Positions 36,603 through 47,017 of a stretch of DNA of 64,000 nt are shown piece after piece. The first letter of the stretch is position 1; each line of letters opens with the position of its first letter. A program made the position numbers and the translations under genes. Under the pieces are notes generated by a model that was given only the letters and a program-made list of their open reading frames with translations, was not told the DNA's origin and made no database searches. The stretch is from Raphanus sativus (lineage: Eukaryota; Streptophyta; Magnoliopsida; Brassicales; Brassicaceae), in NCBI RefSeq assembly GCF_000801105.2, contig NC_079518.1, positions 15,542,800 to 15,606,799 on the forward strand, written 5' to 3'.

Positions 36603-36650
36603 CACTACATTTCTTCATAGTATCTAATGTTCATTGTTACCCAATTATTT
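36603..36650 (+). pseudogene. orphan fragment of DEFL exon 1
   Basis: Contains the end of exon 1 (cttcatagtatctaatgttc through TGTTACCCA) and part of the intron to about 36690, then jumps into downstream-flank sequence of the unit (from about 36700). It is the scar of an internal deletion or unequal crossover and explains the short 1485-bp spacing between copies 9 and 10. Confidence 0.75.
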
Positions 36651-37548
36651 AATTTTCACTTTACTGTTTTACTTTTATTATACTCATATATTCATCTTAT
36701 TTAATTTGTTAAAAATATATTTTTACTGCACCCATAATAAATTTGATACAACAAATGTTTTTTACTAAATATATTTAATTTTTCTAAAATAAAATATCAA
36801 AAAATGATTATATTAAGTGTGGTTCATGTCACTAATTACATATTTCTTATCTAAATGTTGTTATGTATTTTAAATCTTATATTCATTATGAAATATGTGT
36901 TGATATTACAAAAGAAAAATATTAATGTATATTTTTGTGTGTAGAAAAAACCAAAACATATTATAGTCTAAATATATTATGAATGACATATTTGGCTTAT
37001 GTTAATCTGAAAATTGTTAAAATAAAAATTAAAGCTATAATAAACACTCAAAACAACAAAGTTGTATGATTCTACTGAACTTAAAATAATAACATACAAG
37101 TATGAAAAACCTCATATGCCAAGTTTTTATTAAATAAACTATTGGTTTCATCTAACACTAAATATATATATATTTATGAAATAAAAGATATAAAATAAAT
37201 TAAGTTGTTTTGACTAAAACTAAGGAAATATTCAATCATAATAATAATCTAAATCTATAACTAATAGGCCTTGCAAAATCAGTAACAAATAACAAACAGT
37301 ATAATGACAAGATATTTTCTAGAAAAAAGAGAATAATATTTGAAACCAATGATAAATATTATAAGGTAAGGAATTTATTTTAATATTATTTTGACTATAA
37401 TCGTGGAAATTAAGCTCAAAGATATTTTGAGGAAATTTTCCTTTTCTTGTCGATGAAATTTCCCTTTTATGCAAATTTATGTTATTATATATATAACAAT
37501 ATAAATCAAAGTAGAACACTAAAAAAAATAAATACAAGTTCATACAAA

Positions 37549-37887
37549 ATGGGTATCTCCAAAAACATATTGATCGCATTTGTTTTCACTATCTTCTTCA
37601 TGGTATCTAATGTTCATTGTTACCCAGGTATTTAATTTTACTTTACTGTTTACTTTTATTTATACTCATATATTTATCTTCTTATAATATATCAACATTG
37701 TAATCTTTTTTTATTTTAATCAGACTTTGAAATAAAACAAGACTACAAAAAATGTTACGACATTCCGTGTAAACCAAAAGACGGAACATGCGAGAAGTTT
37801 TGTGGGGCTATGACCATTCAGTTGGCGAATGTGAATCTGGAAAATGTTGTTGTAGGTCAAAAGGCCAAACTAACATTATTAGATTAG
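37549..37887 (+). pseudogene. DEFL copy 10, altered C-terminus
   Basis: Exons 37549-37627 and 37724-37887. Exon 1 is intact (Met for Ile at residue 18 of the signal). Exon 2 lost 4 bp (CAGTTGGCG for CAGTTAGTTGGCG), so after ...CEKFCGAMTIQLA the frame runs through NVNLENVVVGQKAKLTL to TAG 37887, losing the last four cysteines. It is divergent at more sites than copies 2-9, consistent with an older edge unit. Confidence 0.8.
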
Positions 37888-38279
37888 TATAAATTTTGTA
37901 TGAGTGTCAAGAATACTAATTAAAGATCCAAGACGATTAGCAACCTGGAATTACTTTGTATGAAAATCTTTGCTTAAAGGAAATAAAAATAAAATTCACC
38001 ATTTAAGATATTTAAATGTAAAATATCAATATTACTAGCGAAACAAGTCTTCATATACTGATGGTAAATTTGATAATTATTTGGATAACTAGAATATTAT
38101 CTTTTTGTGAATTTGATATTTTGGGTGCAAACCTTTGATTCTCTTGTTTTTAATCTATTCAAAACAATTGGCTTTGATATGTTTGATTTGTAAATAATAA
38201 CATTTTCGAGTATGGTTTTGACAGTAAACTTGTCCTTGAAACACCATTTATCTTTCCTGGAAGAAACTGTATCTATTGT

Positions 38280-39195
38280 TGATGCAGAGAATATTTGGAT
38301 ATATTCCAAATATTATTATTTATTAATAGAATAATTATGTTAGGGTTTTAATGGTTTTCCTATTTAAAATTATACTAGGGTTTTCTAATTTTAGTGATTT
38401 ATTATAAATAGGCATCCAAGCCTAAAGTTGTATTCAGTTTATGATGATTTAAGAAAAGAAGTTTTCCAGAAGAGGTTTTGATAAAACCACTGAGAAGAGT
38501 ATTCTCAAACTCTAAAGAGGTTTTTATAAACCACTGTGAAGAGTATTCACAATCCCTAAGAGCTTTTAATTAAGCACTGTGAAGAGTATTCACAAACCCT
38601 AGATTCGTGTATTCTTGGAATAAACGGATCTAGTTCTATCCCTAGAAGCTTCCGCTACATCAGTTGGTATCAGAGCCAGGTTCTTTTGATTTCTCAATCG
38701 AAGACGATTCTGGATGTCATGGTGAGTATGAGCATCTATCCTATCAGGGCTGCGTTCGTTAACTTCGTTTGATCAAGATTCGAGGACGAATCTTCTCCAA
38801 CCCGGAGAGAATGATGCAGAGAATATTTGGATATATTCCAAATATTATTATTTATTAATAGATTAATTATGTTAGGGTTTTTAATGGTTTTCCTATTTTA
38901 AATTATACTAGGGTTTTCTAATTTTAGTGATTTATTATAAATAGGCATCCAAGCCTAAAGTTGTATTTCAGTTTATGATGATTTAAGAAAATAAGTTTTC
39001 CAGAAGAGGTTTTGATAAACCACTGAGAATAGTATTCTCAAACCCTAAAGAGGTTTTTATAAACCACTGTGAAGAGTATTCACAATCCCTAAGAGCTTTT
39101 AATTAAGCACTGTGAAGAGTATTCACAAACCCTAGATTCGTGTATTCTTGGAATAAACGGATCTAGTTCTATCCCTAGAAGCTTCCGCTACATCA
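38280..39195. mobile_element. TRIM (terminal-repeat retrotransposon in miniature)
   Basis: LTRs at 38280-38662 and 38812-39195, each starting TGATG and ending CATCA, almost identical. Perfect 5-bp target duplication attgt (38275-38279 and 39196-39200). Immediately after the first LTR a tRNA-Met primer site TGGTATCAGAGCC (38665-38677). The interior is only about 149 bp with no ORF. LTRs contain the repeated phrase gaagagtattcacaa and telomere-box-like aaaccctag. It inserted into the downstream flank of DEFL copy 10; mobilisation would need proteins from another element. Confidence 0.92.
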
Positions 39196-40207
39196 ATTGT
39201 CTTGTACTTAACATCAAAATATTAAATTGATTAGATAAACCATATAGTCAGCATATTTTTTGTTTAAAATATATTTTTCCTGCACCCAATTGTGTTGATA
39301 CAACGAAATATTTTTTTACTAATACATCTATGGCGTTTAATTTTTCTAAAATAAAATATCAAAAATGATTTATATAAGTGTAGTTCATTTCACTAATTAG
39401 ATATTTCTTATCTAATTTTTTTATATATTTTACATCTTATATTCATTATGAAATATGTGTTGATACTACAAGAGCAGATATTAATATATATTTTTGTGTG
39501 TAGAACAAAAGAACCATAAACATATTATAGCCTAAATATATTATGAATGATATATTTGCCTTATTTTAATCTGAAAATTGTTATAAGAAAATTAAAACTA
39601 AAATAAACACTCAAAAATAACAAAGTTCTCTATTAGTCATATCGCAAATTAATGCGTTTATTATTAAACTTTAAAAATTTAAAGTTGCAAGATTCTAATG
39701 AACTAAAAATAATAACATACATGTATGAAAAACTTCATATGCCAAGTTTATTGAATAAACTATTTGGTTCATCTAACACTAATATATATATATATTATAT
39801 ATATATATATATATATTTAAAAATATAATTTATGAAATAAAAGATATAATATAAATTAACTTGTTTTGACTAAAACTAAGGAAATATTCAATCATAATAA
39901 TAATCTAAATTTATAACTAATAGACCTTGGAAAATCAGTAACAAATAACAAACAGTATATTGACAAGATATTTTCTATAAAAAAGAGAATAACATTTAAA
40001 ACCAATGATAAAATATTATAAGGTAAGGGAATTTATTTTAAAAATTATTTTGACTATAATCAAAAAATTAAGCTCAAGGATATTTTGATGAAATTTTACT
40101 TTTTTCGTCGATGAAGTTTTCCTTTTATGCAAATTTATGTTATTATATATATAACAATATAAATCAAAGTAGAACACTAAACAAAAATTAATACAAGTTC
40201 ATACAAA

Positions 40208-40428
40208 ATGGGAATTTCCAAAAACATATTGATCGCATTTGTTTTCACTATCTTCTTCATAGTATCTAATGTTCATTGTTACCAATGTATTTAATTTCAC
40301 TTTACTGTTTACTTTTATTTATACTCATATATTTATCTTCTTATAATTGTCAACATTGTAATCATTTTTATTTTAACAGACTGAAATAAAACAAGACTAC
40401 AAAAAATGTTACGACATTCCGTGTAAAA
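40208..40428 (+). pseudogene. DEFL copy 11, truncated at array edge
   Basis: Exon 1 (40208-40286) is open, with the end changed to TACCAAT|GT. Exon 2 starts at 40381, lost two T's (ACTGAAATA for ACTTTGAAATA) and stops abruptly at 40428 after CCGTGTAAA, where unrelated DNA begins. Confidence 0.8.
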
Positions 40429-40652
40429 ATTCTAATTAATCCCACCCATTTAAAATATTTATTTATTTATTTATTTATTTTTAAATACAAATCGACTCAA
40501 ATACATCTCTACCTTTAAGGAAATGACAATACTACATTGACCCAACCTAGCTACCCGAACCCAACCGTGGGTCAAACCCAGATTTTAAACCTAAACTCTA
40601 AAGGTCGCCGTATTACATCTGACTCTCACTCTCGACGATAGTAAAGGCGAGG
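40429..40652. other. junction region after the DEFL array
   Basis: Begins aattctaattaatcccaccc, with an ATTT run (ttatttatttatttatt, about 40460-40480) and then GC-richer DNA leading into gene fragments. No gene. Confidence 0.5.
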
Positions 40653-40970
40653 GTGAGCGAAGAAGACAAAGCTCTTGAAGACCTCCTTGAGTATCAGCTG
40701 CAAGACCAAAGAGAATCACTTTTAGCTATTGAAGAAGCTGAGGAGACTATCTATGTCCTTTTTAGAGTAGCTAGTTATAATGTTGGAGCAATCAAGGATG
40801 CAGAGGAAGGGCTTTTCCAGTTAAAACGTGCTCGATTTTTGCAGGAAGCTGACATTGTTCTGTATGGTCTGAATAATAATGCTGCTGGTGTCAAAGCTAA
40901 TCATGTAAATGAACAAAGCTATGGAAGTTTTCTGGGGTCTGGAAGAGAAGAATGGGTACACGTGGAGTAA
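40653..40970 (+). pseudogene. CCCH zinc-finger (ZGPAT/C3H18-22-like) N-terminal fragment
   Basis: 105 codons (MSEEDKALEDLLEYQLQDQR; IKDAEEGLFQLKRARFLQEA; DIVLYGLNNNAAGVKANHVN) resemble the N-terminal helical region of plant CCCH zinc-finger G-patch proteins of the C3H18/C3H22 type as I recall it. The CCCH finger, SMN/Tudor-like and G-patch parts are absent, so only an N-terminal scrap remains. A PPR fragment follows directly, suggesting both were collected by a transposon. The match is from memory and should be aligned. Confidence 0.55.
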
Positions 40971-41004
40971 GGGGAGAAATGTCTCGAGCTTTTCTCTCTC
41001 AGGA

Positions 41005-41425
41005 AACAAGACGGTATACTCCAAATGCTGTCACGTTCGTCTCTGTTGTTAGAGGTTGCAGTGTGGTTGGTTTGGTAGATGAAGGGCAGAGGCATTTCGA
41101 TTCCCTGAGGATTTAGTTTGGGATTGAGCCTCAGCTTGATCACTACGGCTGCTTCGTTGATTTGTATGCTCGTGCAGGCCGCTTAGAAGACGCGGTCCGT
41201 GTCATCCAGAAAATGCCGCTTAGAAGGCAGCGATTGTGTTTGGTATAATGAGTTTGAAAGAGGATGTCCCTATTAGGATCGTGAAGAACCTTTGAGTTTG
41301 TGGTGATTGTCTTCAGGTTTCTATGATGATCTCCAAGATTTTTTGACAGGGAAATCATCGTGAGAGACAGAAATAGGTTCCACCATTTCAGAGACGGTCA
41401 TTGTTCTTGCAATGGCTTTTGTTGA
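41005..41425 (+). pseudogene. PPR-DYW protein C-terminal fragment
   Basis: Remains of an organellar RNA-editing pentatricopeptide repeat protein. The last PPR/E motifs read as YTPNAVTFVSVVRGCSVVGL, GQRHFDSLR and HYGCFVDLYARAGRLEDAVR. After a deletion the DYW end appears: RIVKNLRVCGD and [20 protein letters not shown], ending NGF plus stop (canonical NGFW or DYW replaced by C). An in-frame TAG near 41118 and a TAA after RRQRLCLV break it. Family recognition is firm; the copy is dead. Confidence 0.75.
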
Positions 41426-42151
41426 ATCTTGGTTTGATATTCTATGTTTAATTCATCGGAATGTTTTATACTTTTGATAAATTTAATATTACAAGAGATA
41501 CATCTATGCTTGTCTTGATGTGTATATGAACAAGCAATGGAGTAGAAAGATGAGTATGCATGGACAGCTGAAACTGAAATTATCTTTGATACCAAGATGG
41601 GTTTTGTTGTCTTATTGTTTTTTTTCTATTTTTTGGAATAAACAAAATGTTTTATGTGTACAAAAAATCATGTTTTATTAGAGTTATTTAAGTATTATCA
41701 TGAGCGCTGTAAAAAAAAAGTATTATCATCAGCAGACAGCAATCATCTAAATAGTTTTAGTAGTCTTATTTACTATATACATAGTCTACTAATAGATAAT
41801 AAATAGGTTTTATATGTTAAATATACAAACTACTTGCAATATATAGAGGTTTCAAATTACACATAATAAAACCAAGTAATCCTAATAGTTGGAATTGCAT
41901 ATAATAAACTCAATAATCCTAGTAGTCCGAATTACATATAATAGATCTAGTAATTCTAATTACACATAAATTATCGGCTATTTATATTTTATTTTTTGTT
42001 TGTTTAGTTTATTGATAGTTACTTTTTATAAAATATTATAATATTTTAATTATTAGATAAATTTAAAATTTAAATATAAAAGCTAAATAAAAATTGTTAC
42101 AAAAATGAGAAAATAGAGAAAAGAAAAGTGAAATAGAAAAAGAGATAAAAA
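41400..42151 (+). repeat. direct duplication near PPR fragment, copy 1
   Basis: Starts at ttgttcttgcaatggctttt (end of the DYW fragment) and continues into AT-rich DNA. Repeated from 42152 onward: 41400-41690 matches 42152-42436, and 41750-42120 matches parts of 44640-45420. It retains the uninterrupted site where copy 2 has a Helitron. Confidence 0.8.
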
Positions 42152-45100
42152 TTGTTCTTGCAATGGCTTTTGGTGAATCTTGTTTTGATATTCGATGTTT
42201 AATTCATCGGAATGTTTTATACTTTTGATAAATTTAAGATTACAAGAGATACATCTATGCTTGTCTTGATGTGTATATGAACAAGCAATGGAGTAGACAG
42301 ATGACTATGCATGGACAGCTGATACTGAAATTATATTTGATACCAAGATGGTTATTGTTGTCTTATTGTTTTTTTCTACTTTTTGGAATAAACAAAATGT
42401 TTGAGGTGTACAAAAAATCATGTTTTATTAGAGTTACTAGGTGACGATCCGCACCTTGCGTGGGATGAAGTATTTTATAAAAATATATGTTACATACATA
42501 TAGGAATGATTTTTAGGGTTTCATACGGCTTTGGTTCAGATCTATTCGGTTTTCGAGTTTTCGGAATCAAAGATTTCATCCATATTCAGTATTTATAAAT
42601 TTCGATTCAGATTTGGTTCGGATCTTTGCAGATTTGATATGTGTTCGGATAACCCATTTAAATTATTTTAAAAAATTTAAAATTCATTTCATACATTAAA
42701 TTTCTAAAAATCTTTAAACAATAATAAAATTACATATAAACTTGAATAACATATGTCATAATACCTAAACTTAGTATATATATTGGTTTGGTTTGAATAT
42801 TTGGATATAGAATAAATAGATATTGTAAGTATTTTTGGTGTTTTGAGTATACTTAAATTTAGCACACATTTATCTTTGACCATTTGTATATATTTTTTAA
42901 TATGTTGGATAACTTAAAAGTATCTTATCTATTTTGGATGTTTTTAGTATACATTAAATCTAAATTAATTAATATATTTAGGTATATAAACATATTTCAG
43001 ATATTTCGGTTACCCAAAATATTTCAGTTCGGATCGGTTTCGGTTACGGTTCTCTGAATACCAAAAATTTTAACTTGTTCGGATATTTAATCAATTCCGG
43101 TTCAGATTTAATACTATATTCGGATTGGGTCGGTTTTTTTTTTATTAAGATTTTTTTTCTAGCCCTACATACGTATATGTATTTACATATAAAATGCATT
43201 TATTTCATACGAAGTATATATATAAGATACTGTAAAAAAATTGTAAAAAGGGTTTAAGACACCGTAATTTATTTCAAAGTATATACCTAAATTTTGTGTA
43301 CAGTCAGATATAAAAATTTAAAATCTGGTATTATATTTAATATTAATTTATAGTCATTTTAAAAAATTCAAAATATAACATATAAGAAAAAATCTATTTT
43401 TTTATATGGTTAATGTGGTTGTTTAATATCTTTTAGTAATATAAAATCAAACAAAAAAAAACTAAAATACAAAAAATGTTATCAAATATTTATTATTCTT
43501 AATCATTAGTTGTCATATATACGTTAATCATATTAGGTAATTCTGTAGTTTTTATTTAAGGAAAGTAAATATTCTTCTCCGTTAAGTTAACTCTCATTTA
43601 TGCAATTGTTACTCTCATCGACATTATATCATATTATATCATATAGTTTTGTATTAAATGATTCTAGGGAGAAATAAAAATCGAATTGGACCTCCTTCTT
43701 TTTTCAATTTCAATGTAATGATGCCACAAAAGATTAATCAACAATCTAATTAAGTGACACTTAAGCATGAGGTTTTTTTAATTACTACAAGATTGAGATT
43801 ACTATTTTTCAAATGTTTCCCCTTTAATATATAGGAGATTAAGTATTATCGTGAGCATTGTTCAAAAATAAAGTATTTTCATGAGCAAACATTTTTTAGG
43901 AAAATAATAGCAAATTATTGGAGTATTTGGTTTGTTAGGTAATACTAAAACAAATAAAAATATAAAAATGTTTAAACGTGTAATTTTCATATGTTTGAAA
44001 GAATTATTTTGGAAAATGGCAAGTTTTCCTTAAACTATAGTAAATAATCATAAAATAGTATAAATCTATATATATCACAATACACCTTCCATAATTTACA
44101 AATAATTAAAAAGTTTTAAGAACATTTATCTTCTTCTTATTTAAAATTTTTAAATTATTTTATGTTTTATAATAATATAAAAATACTCATTCTAAATTCG
44201 TTTTGTTTTGTTCATCTTAAAATAATAATTTAAAAAGTACTCAGGTAAAAAGTGCATGCATAATACATATTAAATAATAATTTAAAGATATTCATGTAAA
44301 ACTTAAAATGTGCAGTTATTATATACATAAATTTAATATTTTAATTACACTTACTAATTCTTGGAAATCTTCAAAGTATTAGTAATATTATCTCACACAT
44401 AGTAATAATTTGGCAAATTTTAATTTTATTAGTAAACTCATGTCCAAATGAAATATTTGGTAGTAAAACCAATAATTTTATATAATAAATATCATTAAGA
44501 AAGAGTATTACATAAACAGTTTACCAGAAATAAGTATTTTTATAGATTTTTTTTTACGATAGTCTTATGATTCATACAACAACCATGAAAGTTAAAGAGT
44601 CACTTTGGAAAAGTAATAAATATTCCTGAAACTATAGAAAATAATTATCTAAATAGTTTTAATAGTCTTATTTACTATATACACAGTCTACTAGTAGATA
44701 ATAAACAGGTTCTATATGTTAAATATACGCACTACTTACAATATACAGGGGTTTCAAATTATACATAATAAAATCAAATAATCCTAGTAGTTCGAATTAC
44801 ACATTATAAACCCAATAATCCTAATAGTTCAAATTACACATAATAAATCCAGTAATTCTAGTAATCCAATTACATATAAGTTATCAGCCATTTATATATC
44901 TCTTAGTATTATCCCTAAACATTATTTGTGAAAGAATTTTCTTATGTGTTATCACTATATCCATAATTAACACCAAGTATATATATTCTGTGTACAACTA
45001 TAAATTTCTTTAATTAACAAAGTAAGATAGCAATAACAAGATAAACAAAAAAACAAAAAAGTAAACTACAGTATCTTTAAATTTATATATTAACAATATA

Positions 45101-45480
45101 TTTATTATTTTATCATTTCTATAAAAAAAATAATCCAATCATAAATATTATATACCAAATATAAATATAATTATACCAAATTCTTATTATATCACATAAA
45201 ACATTAATAAGAAATAATATCACATAATATATGAAAAATAAAATATAAATAACAACAATTTAAGAAAAGGAAATGGAATCTATAAATAATTTATTTTTTG
45301 TTTCTTTAGTTTACTAAAAGGTATTTTATAAAATATTTTAATATTTTAATTATTAGAGAAATCTAAAATCTAAATATAAAAACTAAATAAAAATTGAAAC
45401 AAAAATGAGAAAATGGAGAAAATAAAAGTGAAATAGAAAAAAAGAAATAGAAAAAAAAAGAAAAGTGAAATAGAATAAAA
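42152..45480 (+). repeat. direct duplication, copy 2, expanded by insertions
   Basis: Same order as 41400-42151 but with a Helitron at 42437-43838 and extra AT-rich blocks (about 43900-44635 and 44900-45290). The phrase actatatacacagtctactag and neighbours match copy 1. No gene; A-rich runs from 45420 to 45600. Confidence 0.65.
42437..43838 (-). mobile_element. nonautonomous Helitron with empty-site evidence
   Basis: On the minus strand it starts TCTCCTATATATTAAAGGGG at 43838 and ends with hairpin CGCAAGGTGCG, then GATCGTCACCTAG at 42437. Flanks are A (42436) and T (43839), the Helitron AT target. The duplicated sequence at 41681-41700 (gagttatttaagtattatc) lacks the insert and matches the joined flanks, confirming both ends. 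It contains copies of a cggttcggat-rich repeat (42500-43130) and no Rep/helicase gene. Confidence 0.85.
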
Positions 45481-45689
45481 AAGTGAAATAGAAAAAAGAC
45501 CCACAAATACAGTTGTTACAGTGGGACCTGTCGCAGAAAGAAAGAAAAAAATAAAAAAAGAAAAAGAAAAGAAAAAGGTAGCACTTGGAACTTGGAAGGA
45601 GGGACAGTGAAAATAAATAAAGGCAAGGAGGATGTTTTTTTTGCCAAAAAGGTATAGTGAGTTAATGTCCTTAATCTACAGATAGTCAG

Positions 45690-46010
45690 AATTAAACATG
45701 ATTAAATAAAGGGTATATGTCTTCTGATGTTTTTTGAAGTATATTTTTAGTTTAGGTAACAACTATTATTTATCTATGTATTTTATTTGAGAAATAAATG
45801 TTTACAATCTGTATCTAACTATAAAGAGTAAGCTAATATTATTAACATTATTAGGCATAGATGTAGGATGAATCATTTTACCCCTCTGTATCATGTGTGA
45901 TAACGATGTCTGATACTTTGACAAACAATTGATGGTCCTCAATAAATATAACAAAAGCTGTTTTTGAAATTTCTTTTAAAAATTTGTTATTTTTGAAAGG
46001 TAAAGTGCTT
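45690..46010 (+). repeat. copy of the SCPL upstream region
   Basis: Matches 50690-50980, the DNA just upstream of the SCPL gene, with scattered substitutions and small indels (gaattaaacatgattaaata; gagaaataaatgtttaca; aacaaaagctgttttt). The match stops at 46010, where a DEFL-unit remnant begins. It is probably the trace of a former SCPL duplicate. Confidence 0.8.
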
Positions 46011-47017
46011 TTGTACTAGGAACAAGAATACTAATAAAGATCCCAAACAACTAGCAAACTGAAGTTACTTTAATAGAGAAAATATTTGCTTAAAGGAAAT
46101 AAAAAATTATTAATTCACCATATAATATATTTAAATGTAAAATATCAAGATTACTAATGAAACAAGTCTTCATATACTAATGGTAAATTCTATAATTTTG
46201 GATAACTAGAATATTATCTTTTGTGAATTTGATATTTTTCGGCGCAAAACCTTTGATTCTCTTGTTTTAATCGACTCAACACAATTGGCTTTGATATGTT
46301 AGATTTGTAAATGGTAACATTTGCGAGTATGGTTTTGGTAGTAATCTTTTAGTTTAAACACCATTTGGAGAAACTATATGTATTTTATTTGTACTTTACA
46401 TCAAAATATTAAATGGATTAGAAACTCATAGAGCCAGAATATTGTTAAAATATGTTTTTATTGCACCCATAATTATTTAGATACAACTAATTTTTTGGTA
46501 GTAATAAATCTACAGCATATAAGTTTTCTAAAATATAGTTTCAAAATTGACTTATTTGGTTATATAAGTGTTAGTTCATGTCACTAATTACATATTTCTT
46601 ACCTACTTTTTGTTTTATATTTCAAATCTCATATTCATTATACCTACTTTTTGTTTTATATTTTAAATCTAATATTCATTATGAAATATGTGTTTATATT
46701 ACAAGAGAAAATAATAATATATTTTGTGTAGAACAAAACAATCATAAACATATTGTAGTCTAAATATATTATGCATGACGTATTTGGCTTATGTTAATTT
46801 GAAAATAGTTATAAAAAATTAAACTCTAAATAAACACTCAAGAAATAACAAAATTCTCTATTAGTCATATTGCAAACAAATGCATTTATTATAAAACATT
46901 AAAAATTTTAAGTTCTAAGATTCTACTGAACAAAAAATAATAACTTACATGTATGAAACACCTAATATACCAGGTTTTTATTAAATAGACTATTGGATTC
47001 AGCTAACATTAAATATA
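46011..47017 (+). repeat. outlying DEFL-unit remnant, left part
   Basis: Diverged copy of the DNA downstream of DEFL exon 2: caagaatactaataaagatc, then the usual AT-rich flank through tggattcagctaacattaaa. Exons are not present. More diverged than array members, so older. Interrupted at 47017 by a Helitron and continued at 49126. Confidence 0.8.

Larger units (their letters stand above)
21999..40428 (+). repeat. tandem array of about 1.7-kb units each carrying a DEFL gene
   Basis: Eleven head-to-tail units, start-codon spacing mostly 1681-1743 bp. Exceptions are explained: 1871 (a 190-bp internal duplication near 24600-24790), 1485 (a deletion hybrid) and 2659 (a 916-bp TRIM insertion). Each unit has AT-rich flank, a TATA-like tatatataacaatataaatc about 60 bp before the start codon, exon 1, a 91-97-bp intron, exon 2 and about 1.3 kb of downstream DNA. 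Units are closely similar over their full length, noncoding parts included, which points to recent unequal exchange or conversion. The array starts abruptly at 21999 and ends inside exon 2 at 40428. A 100-N gap leaves copy number open. Confidence 0.9.

Noticed and set aside
22000..40428. Regular repeats as CRISPR or centromeric satellite
   Set aside because: Units are 1.7 kb with genes; no short repeat-spacer structure and not the roughly 177-bp Brassica satellite size.
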